A stretch of DNA of 35,387 nucleotides, taken from assembly GCF_918697925.1 (NCBI RefSeq), contig NZ_CAKKMF010000054.1:1-35387 (forward strand), read 5' to 3'. This document shows positions 6,806 through 14,617 of the stretch, piece after piece. Made by a program: the position numbers and the translations under genes. The DNA is from Arthrobacter sp. Bi26. GTDB lineage: Bacteria; Actinomycetota; Actinomycetes; Actinomycetales; Micrococcaceae. The notes beneath the pieces are model-generated. The model was not told where the DNA came from and did not search any database. It worked only from the letters and a program-made list of their open reading frames with translations. The stretch's first letter is position 1, and every line of letters starts with the position of its first letter.

Positions 6806-7798
6806 TCATCGCTTGCGGGCTTTGGGATCGAGCGCATCACGCAGGGCATCGCCCAGCATGATGAAGCTCAGGACGGTGATGGACAGCGCGATTGCCGGGT
6901 AGAGCAGCGGCATCGGGTTGGACCGGAGCGAGGCCTGCGCCGCCTGGATGTCGTTGCCCCAGGACATGACGCTGGGCGGCAGCCCGATGCCGAGGAAGGA
7001 CAGCGTGGATTCGGCCACGATGAACGTGCCCAGGGAGATGGTGGCCACGACGATGATCGGGGCCAGCGAGTTCGGCATCACGTGGCGCATGAGGGCGCCG
7101 AACTTCGAGACGCCGAGCGACCGGGCGGCCGTGACGAAGTCGGCGTTGCGGACCTCGATCACCGCACCGCGGGTGATGCGCGCGATTTGCGGCCAGCCGA
7201 AGGCCACCAGGATGAGCACCAGCGTCCACACGGTCCGGTTCGTCCGGAACATCGGCAGCTGCATGAGCACGATCGCGCCCAGGATCAGGGGCAGGGCGAA
7301 GAAGATGTCATTGATGCGGGCCAGGACGGAGTCGATCCAGCCGCCGTAATAACCGGCCACGGCCCCCATGATGCCGCCGATCAGCAGCACCCCGATGGTG
7401 GTGAAGAGGCCCACGGTCACCGAGGACCGCGTGCCGAAGATGACGCGGGCGTAGACGTCGCAGCCCTGCTGGGTGAAGCCCAGGGGGTGGCCCGCGGCGG
7501 GGCCGGCGTCGGAGTTGGCCAGCTGGCACGCCTCCGAGCCCGGGTCGATCGGGGAGAAGAGTCCGGGGAAGAGGGAGACCGCCACGACCACCAGGATCAG
7601 GAGTGCGGAGATGAGGAAGAGCGGCTGCTTGCGCAGGTTCTTCCAGGCCTCGCCCCACAGGCTCAGCGGTGCGGCTTCGTCCTTGACCCGGTCCGTCACC
7701 TGGAGCGGGGTCTCGGAGACATCGGCCACGAAGTGCTCGGTCCGGCGGGCCGGGCGGAGGGAGGTGTGCCGTGCGGTGGTGGTGTTATCAGGAGTCAT
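6806..7798 (-). CDS. Peptide ABC transporter permease, DppC type (system A)
   Basis: A 330-residue inner-membrane permease of the family-5 (dipeptide/oligopeptide/nickel) type. A cytoplasmic N-terminus of about 55 residues leads into helix 1 (PLFLISALLILVVVAVSLF). After an extracytoplasmic stretch come five further helices. The cytoplasmic EAA loop that docks on the ATPase is AARSLGVSKFGALMRHVMPN. The C-terminus GDALRDALDPKARKR is the usual DppC ending. The start at 7798 (ATG after GAGG) is preferred over a longer frame; it overlaps the end of the upstream permease gene by 11 nt, which suggests translational coupling. It pairs with the DppB-type permease encoded just upstream. Confidence 0.92.
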   Translation of the reverse strand: MTPDNTTTARHTSLRPARRTEHFVADVSETPLQVTDRVKDEAAPLSLWGEAWKNLRKQPLFLISALLILVVVAVSLFPGLFSPIDPGSEACQLANSDAGPAAGHPLGFTQQGCDVYARVIFGTRSSVTVGLFTTIGVLLIGGIMGAVAGYYGGWIDSVLARINDIFFALPLILGAIVLMQLPMFRTNRTVWTLVLILVAFGWPQIARITRGAVIEVRNADFVTAARSLGVSKFGALMRHVMPNSLAPIIVVATISLGTFIVAESTLSFLGIGLPPSVMSWGNDIQAAQASLRSNPMPLLYPAIALSITVLSFIMLGDALRDALDPKARKR

Positions 7799-8717
7799 AA
7801 CGGATCCTCGGGTCAAGCCAGCCGTAAAGCAGGTCAACGAGCAGGTTGGAGAGGCAGTAGATCAGCACCAGGACGGTGACGATCGAGACCACCGTGGGCC
7901 CTTCGCCGGACAGTACGGCCCGGTAGAGCCGGTTGCCGACGCCCGGAACGTTGAAGATGCCTTCCGTGACGATTGCGCCGCCCATCAGGGCACCGAGGTC
8001 GGCGCCCAGAAAGGTAATGACGGGAATCAGGGAGTTGCGCAGGATGTGGACGCGGACCACCTGGAACCGGGAGAGGCCCTTGGCCGTGGCGGTGCGCACA
8101 TAGTCGGCGTTCATGTTTTCGATGACCGACGTGCGGGTCAGGCGCAGGACATAGGCGAAGGATCCCAGTCCCAGCACGATCGCCGGCAGGATGAGGTCCT
8201 GGACGGTCGCCGCGGAGCTGACGGTCGGCTTGGCCCAGCCCAGCTGGACGCCGATGGTGAACTGCAGCAGGAAGCCCAGGACGAAGATCGGGATGCCGAT
8301 CACGATCAGGGACGCCACCAGGACAGTGGCGTCAAAGAACTTGCCTTTGCGCAGGCCGGCGATGAGGCCGAAGACGATGCCGAAAACTGCCTCGAAGATC
8401 AGCGCCATGATGGCCAGCCGGGCTGTGACGGGGAAGACCTCACCGAGCACGGCGGCGATGGGGCGTCCGGAGAAGTCCTGGCCGAGGTCGAACGTGAAGA
8501 TGCTCTTGAGGTAAAGCAGGTATTGCATCCAGAACGGCTGGTCCAGGTGGTACTGCGCCCGCAGCTTGGCTGCCACGGCCTCGTTCACCGGCTTGTCGCC
8601 GAACAGTGCCACGATGGGATCGCCGGGCAGGCTGAAGACCAGGAAGTAGACCAGCAGTGTTGCGCCCAGGAAGACGGGAATCAGTTGCAGGAAACGCTTG
8701 AGGATGTATGTCGACAT
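7788..8717 (-). CDS. Peptide ABC transporter permease, DppB type (system A)
   Basis: A 309-residue inner-membrane permease. It opens with the family-typical MSTYILKRFLQLIPVFLGAT and the first helix, and carries the DppB features LPGDPI after helix 1, the EAA loop TATAKGLSRFQVVRVHILRN, and the GGAIVTEGIFNVPGVG region. Its closing YGWLDPRIRY is also typical. The start at 8717 is supported by GAGGG a few bases upstream and by the conserved N-terminus; the longer frame to 8819 would add 34 untypical residues. Length is normal for DppB, in contrast to the enlarged partner in system B. The binding-protein gene is upstream with a hairpin in between. Confidence 0.92.
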   Translation of the reverse strand: MSTYILKRFLQLIPVFLGATLLVYFLVFSLPGDPIVALFGDKPVNEAVAAKLRAQYHLDQPFWMQYLLYLKSIFTFDLGQDFSGRPIAAVLGEVFPVTARLAIMALIFEAVFGIVFGLIAGLRKGKFFDATVLVASLIVIGIPIFVLGFLLQFTIGVQLGWAKPTVSSAATVQDLILPAIVLGLGSFAYVLRLTRTSVIENMNADYVRTATAKGLSRFQVVRVHILRNSLIPVITFLGADLGALMGGAIVTEGIFNVPGVGNRLYRAVLSGEGPTVVSIVTVLVLIYCLSNLLVDLLYGWLDPRIRYDS

Positions 8718-8891
8718 CAGCGAGTCACACCCTCGTTGGCAGGCATCCTGTCCAGGGATGCGGCGGAGTTGTTCATCAAAGAACCTTTTCACTATGGATG
8801 CAGGCCGGCGCCGGTTCATTCACGGCGGCAGGGCTGCGAAAAGTTCGCCCGAAGAGCCGGGCATCAAGAAAATAAATGGTGGGAAAACACG

Positions 8892-8932
8892 ACGACGGCG
8901 GAGGCCCCAGTATGGGCGGCCCCCGCCGTCGT
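8892..8932 (-). terminator. Intercistronic hairpin after the system A binding-protein gene
   Basis: Inverted repeat ACGACGGCGG / CCGCCGTCGT with further GC pairing inside, 7 bp past the binding-protein stop codon. On the minus strand a TGTTTT tail follows. Placed between SBP and permease genes it would act as a partial terminator or 3'-end stabiliser, giving more binding protein than permease. Confidence 0.7.
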
Positions 8933-8939
8933 TTTGTTG

Positions 8940-10580
8940 TTACTTACCGGTTACGTTGTAGTACAGCGGGACGCCGTCCCAGCCGTAGTCGACGTTGGTG
9001 ACCTTGTCGCTCCAGCCGCCCTGGGCAACCTGGTACCACAGGGGGATGGCCGGCAGGTCCGTCAGGAGGATCTCCTGGGCCTTGTTCATGGCCTTGTTGC
9101 CCTCGCCGACCGTCGCGGCGTTCAGGCCGTCGGAGATGGCCTTGTCGAACGTCGGGTTGGCGTAGTTAGCGTCGTTGGAGCCGGCACCGGTCTTGTAGAT
9201 CGGGCCGAGGAAGTTGTACAGCGACGGGTAGTCTGCCTGCCAGCCGGCACGGATGGAGCCGGTGAGGGTCTTGGCGGTGGCGTCGTTGCGGGCTTCCTTG
9301 AAGGTGGCGTACGGCTTGCCTTCAACCTTGATGCCGAGCGTGTTCTTGAGCTGGTTGACTACTGCCTCAACCCAGGCCTTGTGTCCGCCCTTGTCGGCGT
9401 TGTAGGCAATGGTGAAGGTCGTGTTGGCGTCCCACTTCTGGATCGCGTCGGCCTTGGTCCAGGCCTCCTTGGCCTTGGCTGCGTCGAACTTGAGGTTGTC
9501 GGCACCGGCGATCGAATCGCTGTAGCCGTCAAGCACGGGGGCCGTGAAGTCCTTGGCAGGCTGGCGTGCGCCGTTGAAGATCACCTTGGTGATTTCCTCG
9601 CGGTTGATCGCCATGGAGATCGCCTGGCGACGAAGCTTGCCGGCCTCACCGCTCCACTCCGGCAGGTATTCCGGGATGGCGATGGTCTGGTTGCCTGCGT
9701 ACGGCTTGTTGATGGTGCGCTCGCCAAGGTCAGACTTGAAGTTCTTCAGCGCGCTGGTCGGGATGGTCTGCAGGATGTCCAGGTCGTTGGACAGCAGGGC
9801 CTGGTAGGCGGAGTCGTCGTTCTGGTAGATCTTGAAGGTCACACCGGCGTTCTTGGCCTTGCGCGGGCCGCTGTAGTCCGGGTTCGGAACGAGCTGGATC
9901 TGCACATTGTGCTGCCAGCCGCCGTCCGCCAGCTTGTACGGGCCGTTGCCGACCGGCTTCTCGCCGAAGCCCTTCGGGTCCTTCAGGGCGCCGGAGGGAA
10001 CCGGAACAAACGCGGTGTAGCCCAGGCGAAGCGGCCAGTCAGATTCCGGCTGCTTCAGTTCAACGGTGAACGTCTGGTCGTCAACGACCTTCAGGCCGGA
10101 CATGGTCTCGACCGTGGAGCCTTCTGCGCTGGCTTCGTCGTAGCCCTTGATGCTTTCGAAGAAGCCGCCGCTGAGCTGGGCGTTCTTGGCTGCGGCGCCG
10201 AAGTTCCAGGAATCGACGAAGGACTTGGCCGTGATGGCCTCGCCGTTCGTGAACTTCTGGTCCTTCTTGACCTTGATGGTGAAGTGCTGGCCGTCCTTGC
10301 CCTCGATGGACTCGGCGAGTTCGTTGACCGGCTTGCCGCTGGGGTCGTAGCTGACCAGGCCCGCGAAGATCATGTCGATGACCTTGCCGCCGCCAACTTC
10401 GTTGGTGTCGGCCGGCATGAGGGGACGCTGGGGTTCGGAGCCGTCGGCGAAGATCACTTTGCTGGTGTCTCCGCCGGTACTGCCGCTACCGGTTGCAGAG
10501 CCGCTGGCACCGCATCCGGTCAGGGCGAGGGCGGCGATAGCCACCATGCCCAGTGCTTTGGAAGTGCGCGAAAAACGCAT
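8940..10580 (-). CDS. Peptide ABC transporter substrate-binding lipoprotein (system A)
   Basis: A 546-residue extracellular solute-binding protein of family 5 (SBP_bac_5, DppA/OppA-like), anchored by lipid. The signal peptide MRFSRTSKALGMVAIAALAL ends in lipobox ALTGC with Cys23, followed by a Gly/Ser linker. The mature part shows the family opening (FADGSEPQRPLMPADTNEVGG), the KFTNGEAITAKSFVDSWNFG region, GNGPYKL, and AISMAINREEITKVIFNG. The ligand is probably a peptide but cannot be read from sequence. The ATG at 10580 follows GGAGGCGGA; the binding-protein gene of system B has an identical ribosome-site context. First gene of operon A; a perfect palindrome lies about 60 bp upstream of the start codon. 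Confidence 0.93.
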   Translation of the reverse strand: MRFSRTSKALGMVAIAALALTGCGASGSATGSGSTGGDTSKVIFADGSEPQRPLMPADTNEVGGGKVIDMIFAGLVSYDPSGKPVNELAESIEGKDGQHFTIKVKKDQKFTNGEAITAKSFVDSWNFGAAAKNAQLSGGFFESIKGYDEASAEGSTVETMSGLKVVDDQTFTVELKQPESDWPLRLGYTAFVPVPSGALKDPKGFGEKPVGNGPYKLADGGWQHNVQIQLVPNPDYSGPRKAKNAGVTFKIYQNDDSAYQALLSNDLDILQTIPTSALKNFKSDLGERTINKPYAGNQTIAIPEYLPEWSGEAGKLRRQAISMAINREEITKVIFNGARQPAKDFTAPVLDGYSDSIAGADNLKFDAAKAKEAWTKADAIQKWDANTTFTIAYNADKGGHKAWVEAVVNQLKNTLGIKVEGKPYATFKEARNDATAKTLTGSIRAGWQADYPSLYNFLGPIYKTGAGSNDANYANPTFDKAISDGLNAATVGEGNKAMNKAQEILLTDLPAIPLWYQVAQGGWSDKVTNVDYGWDGVPLYYNVTGK

Positions 10581-10883
10581 TCCGCCTCCTATGAGTTGTG
10601 GGAGTTCGTGAGGGAAAAACTTATGCTTCCCCGTAAGCAGGCACAGGGGTATCCCCTGTGACGTGGCCTACATATGGAAGTAGCCTAGCCCTTAAATGTC
10701 CAAATGTTGGAACTCCGTTGCCAAACCGTGATCCGACAATCTCATGACGGTTAACGTCAAGCGCGATGTATTTCAGGTCACACGCTACTGGCTGGTATTA
10801 TTCGCCCGCTTTGTGACCCGGGTTACCCGCGATTAACTGGAATGCGGCGGCTTTTCGCCCCTGTTTGAACCCTCCGGTAAGCT
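10581..10883. promoter_or_regulatory. 5' region of peptide operon A
   Basis: This 303-bp gap lies between the end of the system B ATPase gene and the system A binding-protein gene. It must hold the operon A promoter; an AT-richer stretch at about 10680-10720 is the best place, with TAGGCT read on the minus strand as a weak -10 candidate. It also holds the palindrome 10642-10660. I see no convincing terminator for the upstream ATPase gene. Confidence 0.4.
10642..10660. promoter_or_regulatory. Operator-like palindrome CACAGGGG-TAT-CCCCTGTG
   Basis: Perfect 8-bp arms with a 3-nt centre, 62 bp before the binding-protein start codon. Short symmetric arms and an odd-length centre are typical of dimeric repressor sites, but a small RNA hairpin in the leader is equally possible. 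No second copy was noticed upstream of the system B binding-protein gene. Confidence 0.45.
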
Positions 10884-12710
10884 TCAGCTGGCCCCTGAGA
10901 GCAGCTGCGCGCGCAGTTCGCGACGCTCGCGCTGCTTGTCCGGATCCGGCAGCGGAACCGCCGCCAGGAGCCGCTGCGTGTACGGCTCCTGGGGGTTGCG
11001 GAGGATCTGGTCCCGGGTCCCCTGCTCCACGATCCTGCCGCGCTGCATGACACAGATCCGGTCCGCGAGCACGTCCACCACCGCAAGGTCATGGGTGACG
11101 AACAGGCAGGCGAACCCCAGTTCCCTCTGCAGGTTCTGGAACAGATCGAGCACCTTGGCCTGGACAGAGACGTCGAGGGCGGAAGTGGGCTCGTCGGCGA
11201 CCATCAGCTTCGGCTTGAGGGAGAGGGCACGCGCGATCCCCACGCGCTGCTTCTGCCCGCCGGAGAGCTCGTGCGGGTAGCGGTTGCGGTAGTCCCGAGG
11301 CAGCTCAACCTGGTCCAGGAGCGCCTCAATGCGCCGCTGCAGTTCGGCGCCCTTCGCGGTCCCCGACAGGAACATCGGCTCCCCGATGCTTTCCCCGATG
11401 GGCAGCCTGGGGTTCAGGGACGACGAGGGATCCTGGAACACCATGCCAACGTGCCGGCGCATCTCGCGGAGCTGGCGGCCGTTCTTCTTGGCAGCGGAAA
11501 TGTCCTGCCCGACCACCCGCATGGTACCCGCCGCCACGGGCAGCAGGCCGACGGCGGCCCGGCCGATGGTGGTCTTGCCGGAACCCGACTCGCCGACGAG
11601 GCCGACCACCTGTCCGGGATAGATGACCAGGTTGGCCCCTTCCACGGCACGGAAGGCCGGCACCCGGCCCTGCTTCGGGTAATCGATGGCGACATCGCTG
11701 AGCTCCAGGACCGGTTCGCCCTTCGGCTTGGCCGCTTCTGCTGCGGCCAGGGCGGCGGCATTTTCGCGCTCCCGCCGGATCAGCTCCTCTTCCGGAATGG
11801 AAAGGATCTCGACGTGGGTCGCGGCGGCGAGAGCGGCGGTGACGTCTACGTCCGCCGCGGAATCCGCGCCACCCTGGCCCAGGTGCGGGACCGCAGCCAG
11901 CAGCGCCTTGGTGTACTCGTGCTGCGGGTTGTGGAAAATCTGCGCTGCCGTCCCCGTCTCCACGATGAGGCCCTTGCGCATGACGGCGATCCGGTCGGCG
12001 AGGTCGGCCACCACCCCCATGTCGTGAGTGATGAGCACAATGGCACTGTCCAGTTTGTTCCGCAGGTTGCGCATGAGGTCAAGGATTTCGGCCTGGACTG
12101 TCACGTCGAGGGCCGTGGTCGGCTCATCGGCAATGAGCAGCTTCGGGTCGCAGGAGAGCGACTGGGCGATCATGGCGCGCTGGCGCTGGCCGCCGGAAAG
12201 CTGGTGCGGGTAAGACCGGAAGGCCTTCTCCGGATCGGGCAGTTCGACAAGATCCAGCATGCGCAGGGCCCGGAGTCGGGCTTCTTCCGGCGAAACCTCA
12301 TTGTGCAGGCGCACAGTTTCCACGATCTGCGACCCCACGGTGTAGACCGGGTTCAAGGCCGTCATCGGCTCCTGGAAGATCACCGCGACGTCCTTGCCGC
12401 GCACGGCACGGATATTGGTTTCATTGCTCCCCAGCAGTTCACGGCCGCCGAGCTTGACACTTCCAGTCACACGGCTGTTACTGGGCAGCAGGCCCAGCAG
12501 CGCCATTGAACTGGCGCTCTTTCCGGACCCGGACTCCCCCACGATGGCGAGAACTTCGCCGGCCCGGACCTCGTAGTTCAGGCCGATCGCGGCCGGGACC
12601 CATTTTTTGTCCACGCCGAAATCCACGCTGAGGTCCCGGACTTCCAGGACGGTTTCGCCTTTGCCAGGCACGGGTGAGGCCGGCGGATCGAGGGTGATGA
12701 AGTCAGTCAT
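10884..12710 (-). CDS. Fused DppD-DppF-type peptide ABC transporter ATPase (probably system B)
   Basis: A 608-residue double ATPase paralogous to the one of system A. First cassette: Walker A GESGSGKSA near 58-66, signature LSGGQRQR, Walker B LLIADEPTTALD. Second cassette from about residue 335: Walker A GESGSGKTT, signature LSGGQKQRVGIA, Walker B LMVADEPTSALD. The two are joined by a charged, Ala/Glu-rich linker (EELIRRERENAAALAAAEAAK). It probably energises the system B permeases because system A already has its own ATPase, but it is separated from them by a plus-strand gene. The ATG at 12710 follows GGAAGGA. Its promoter must lie in the 78-bp divergent gap to the PH-domain gene, or it is also served by read-through from the permease genes. 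Confidence 0.9.
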   Translation of the reverse strand: MTDFITLDPPASPVPGKGETVLEVRDLSVDFGVDKKWVPAAIGLNYEVRAGEVLAIVGESGSGKSASSMALLGLLPSNSRVTGSVKLGGRELLGSNETNIRAVRGKDVAVIFQEPMTALNPVYTVGSQIVETVRLHNEVSPEEARLRALRMLDLVELPDPEKAFRSYPHQLSGGQRQRAMIAQSLSCDPKLLIADEPTTALDVTVQAEILDLMRNLRNKLDSAIVLITHDMGVVADLADRIAVMRKGLIVETGTAAQIFHNPQHEYTKALLAAVPHLGQGGADSAADVDVTAALAAATHVEILSIPEEELIRRERENAAALAAAEAAKPKGEPVLELSDVAIDYPKQGRVPAFRAVEGANLVIYPGQVVGLVGESGSGKTTIGRAAVGLLPVAAGTMRVVGQDISAAKKNGRQLREMRRHVGMVFQDPSSSLNPRLPIGESIGEPMFLSGTAKGAELQRRIEALLDQVELPRDYRNRYPHELSGGQKQRVGIARALSLKPKLMVADEPTSALDVSVQAKVLDLFQNLQRELGFACLFVTHDLAVVDVLADRICVMQRGRIVEQGTRDQILRNPQEPYTQRLLAAVPLPDPDKQRERRELRAQLLSGAS

Positions 12711-12788
12711 GATGGGCTATCCTTCCGCCCGGGCCGCCGGTGCACCGGGGATTAGTACTGCGGCTCGGAATACTGAATTATTGGGGGC

Positions 12789-13418
12789 ATGAGCTCTGCG
12801 CCGCACGCCGGAAATGTTGAAGTCTTCAAACCACGAACCAACAAATGGTTCGCGTGGCTGTCCTGGGCGGTGGCCGCGTTCGGTGTCGTGGTCACGGTTG
12901 TCATGGCAGGGCCGGGGGCGCTGGGTGGCATCGCCCCGCTGGCCTTCATTGCCTTCATGGGCTGGCAACTGTTCTGGATGCCGTCCGTTGTAGTCCACGA
13001 CGCCGGCGTCACCCTGGAGAATCCGTTCCGCTCCATTGAGGTCCCGTGGGCAGCGCTGGTGCACGTCGATACCCGCTTTGCTCTCACGCTGGTCACCGCC
13101 GAGAAGAGCTACACGTCCTGGGCCGCGCCCGCCCCCGGCATCTGGGGCGGGCGCCACGCCAGGCCGGAAGACCTCCACGGCCTGCCGGCAACCACTTACG
13201 GTCCCGGCAAGTCGGTCCGCCCGGGCGATCTGAAGACCACGGACTCCGGCCAGGCCGCCATGCTGGTGCGGGGCCGGTGGCATGAGCTGGTGGAAGGCGG
13301 GCAGCTCGCCGCCGGCGACGCCTCCACCACCGCCGTAACCGTCACCGTCCGCTGGGTGGCGATTGGCGCCGTCGTACTGCTCCTGGCGGCCAGCTACGTG
13401 GCTGTCACCGCCAGCTAG
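12789..13418 (+). CDS. PH-domain membrane protein
   Basis: A 209-residue membrane protein of the bacterial PH-domain kind. Two N-terminal helices (about 20-39 and 43-63) precede a PH-like domain at about 65-130. That domain starts with the family pattern WMPSVVVHDAGVTLENPFRSIEVPW and is followed by a segment rich in Trp, Gly and Pro. A final helix (about 189-207) closes the protein. Its function is unknown; such proteins are thought to sit at the membrane in envelope-related roles. It lies on the plus strand inside the otherwise minus-strand peptide system B, 78 bp from the divergent ATPase start and only 23 bp from the convergent permease stop, leaving no room for a terminator between the latter two. 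Confidence 0.8.
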   Translation: MSSAPHAGNVEVFKPRTNKWFAWLSWAVAAFGVVVTVVMAGPGALGGIAPLAFIAFMGWQLFWMPSVVVHDAGVTLENPFRSIEVPWAALVHVDTRFALTLVTAEKSYTSWAAPAPGIWGGRHARPEDLHGLPATTYGPGKSVRPGDLKTTDSGQAAMLVRGRWHELVEGGQLAAGDASTTAVTVTVRWVAIGAVVLLLAASYVAVTAS

Positions 13419-13441
13419 CCGGCACCTGCACGGGGCCGACA

Positions 13442-14617
13442 TTACTGGTCCCGTGTCCCGTCGGATGGTCCGTCGTGCCACGGTCCGTCGTGTCCGGGTC
13501 CGTCGGGCCGGAATTCCTCGGGCTCAGGCCTGTCGAGGCCGGTGGCGGCGCTTGCCTGCACCGCGGGACCGCCGTGATCCTTGGCCTTCTTGGCATTGAA
13601 CTTCTTCTGCCGCGGGTCAAAGGCGTCCCGCAGGCCGTCGCCGATGAAGTTGATGCTGAGGCAGATGAGCACGATGAACAGGCCCGGGAACCAGAAGAGC
13701 CAGGGCCTGGTGGCGAAGGCCTGCTGGTTCTGCGAGATGAGCAGGCCCAGGGACGTGTCCGGGGCCTTGACGCCGACTCCGAGGTAGCTCAGCGCCGTTT
13801 CCGTGAGGATCGCGGCGGACATTGTCAGGGTCACGTTCACGATCAGCACGCCGACGGCGTTGGGCAGGATGTGCTTGAAGATGATCCTGGCATTGCTGGC
13901 GCCGGAAATCCGGGCTGCATCGACGAACTCGCGTTCGCGCAGGGACAGGAATTCGCCGCGCATCAGGCGGGCCAGGGCGACCCAGCTGATCAGGCCCAGG
14001 AAGATTCCGAGGGCCAGCACGCCGTTGGTGCTGGCGAACGAAGCGAACCAGCTCCCCTGGTCCCGGCGGCCGGCGAGCTGCGCCATGACGGCCGCCAGCA
14101 GCAGGGCGGGAATGATGATGATGACGTCGGTCAGGCGCATCAGGATGGCCTCGGCCCAGCCGCGGAAGTACCCGGAGATGGCACCGACCACCACGCCGAT
14201 CAGGCCGGCGATGAGGCCGATCACGATCATGATGGTGATGGACTGCTGCGCGCCGCGCATGGTCATGGCGAAGAGATCGCGGCCGATCCGGTCCTGGCCG
14301 AACGGATGTTCGCCCCACGCCAGCGGCCACAACGAGGAGGTGGGTTCGCCGCCGTTGACCAGGGGCGAGACTTGCGTGTGGGTGTACTTCCACCAGCCGG
14401 GGATTCCCAGGTAGCCCACGGAGGTGAAGGCCAGGACAAAGATGAAGGCGAAGACGATGAGGCCGATGATGGCGCCGGAATGTCCGAGGAACCGTTTCCG
14501 GACGATTTGGCCCTGGCTGAGGCCCTTGGCTTCGAGGACCGGCTCGATTCCGGCCGCGGCTGAGATCCGGGAGGCGTCTTCGGCCATGATTTCTTCCTGC
14601 TGGCTTGGCTGGCTCAT
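13442..14617 (-). CDS. Peptide ABC transporter permease, DppC type (system B)
   Basis: A 391-residue inner-membrane permease, longer than its system A counterpart (330) mainly through its extracytoplasmic loop and C-terminal tail. After about 45 cytoplasmic residues comes helix 1 (SGAIIGLIVFAFIFVLAF), then a large loop with GWWKYTHTQVSP and GEHPFGQDRIGRDLF. The remaining helices follow, with EAA loop AARISGASNARIIFKHILPN. A polar C-terminal extension of about 50 residues ends in five-residue repeats of DGPxH type. I chose the ATG at 14617 because it overlaps the upstream permease stop as ATGA and has AAGGG upstream; the much longer open frame reads through that gene's coding sequence in another phase. 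The downstream neighbour is convergent. Confidence 0.9.
   Translation of the reverse strand: MSQPSQQEEIMAEDASRISAAAGIEPVLEAKGLSQGQIVRKRFLGHSGAIIGLIVFAFIFVLAFTSVGYLGIPGWWKYTHTQVSPLVNGGEPTSSLWPLAWGEHPFGQDRIGRDLFAMTMRGAQQSITIMIVIGLIAGLIGVVVGAISGYFRGWAEAILMRLTDVIIIIPALLLAAVMAQLAGRRDQGSWFASFASTNGVLALGIFLGLISWVALARLMRGEFLSLREREFVDAARISGASNARIIFKHILPNAVGVLIVNVTLTMSAAILTETALSYLGVGVKAPDTSLGLLISQNQQAFATRPWLFWFPGLFIVLICLSINFIGDGLRDAFDPRQKKFNAKKAKDHGGPAVQASAATGLDRPEPEEFRPDGPGHDGPWHDGPSDGTRDQ
13468..13512 (-). repeat. Three 15-nt tandem repeats in the permease C-terminal tail
   Basis: GTCCGTCG recurs at 13468, 13483 and 13498, an exact 15-bp period. On the coding strand this gives DGPGH-DGPWH-DGPSD at the end of the system B permease. 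The tail is absent from the paralogous permease of system A. Confidence 0.75.

Noticed and set aside
7473..10661. A plus-strand open frame of over 1000 codons antisense to peptide importer A
   Set aside because: It mirrors the codon bias of four well-recognised minus-strand genes, crosses their intergenic gaps, and resembles no protein.
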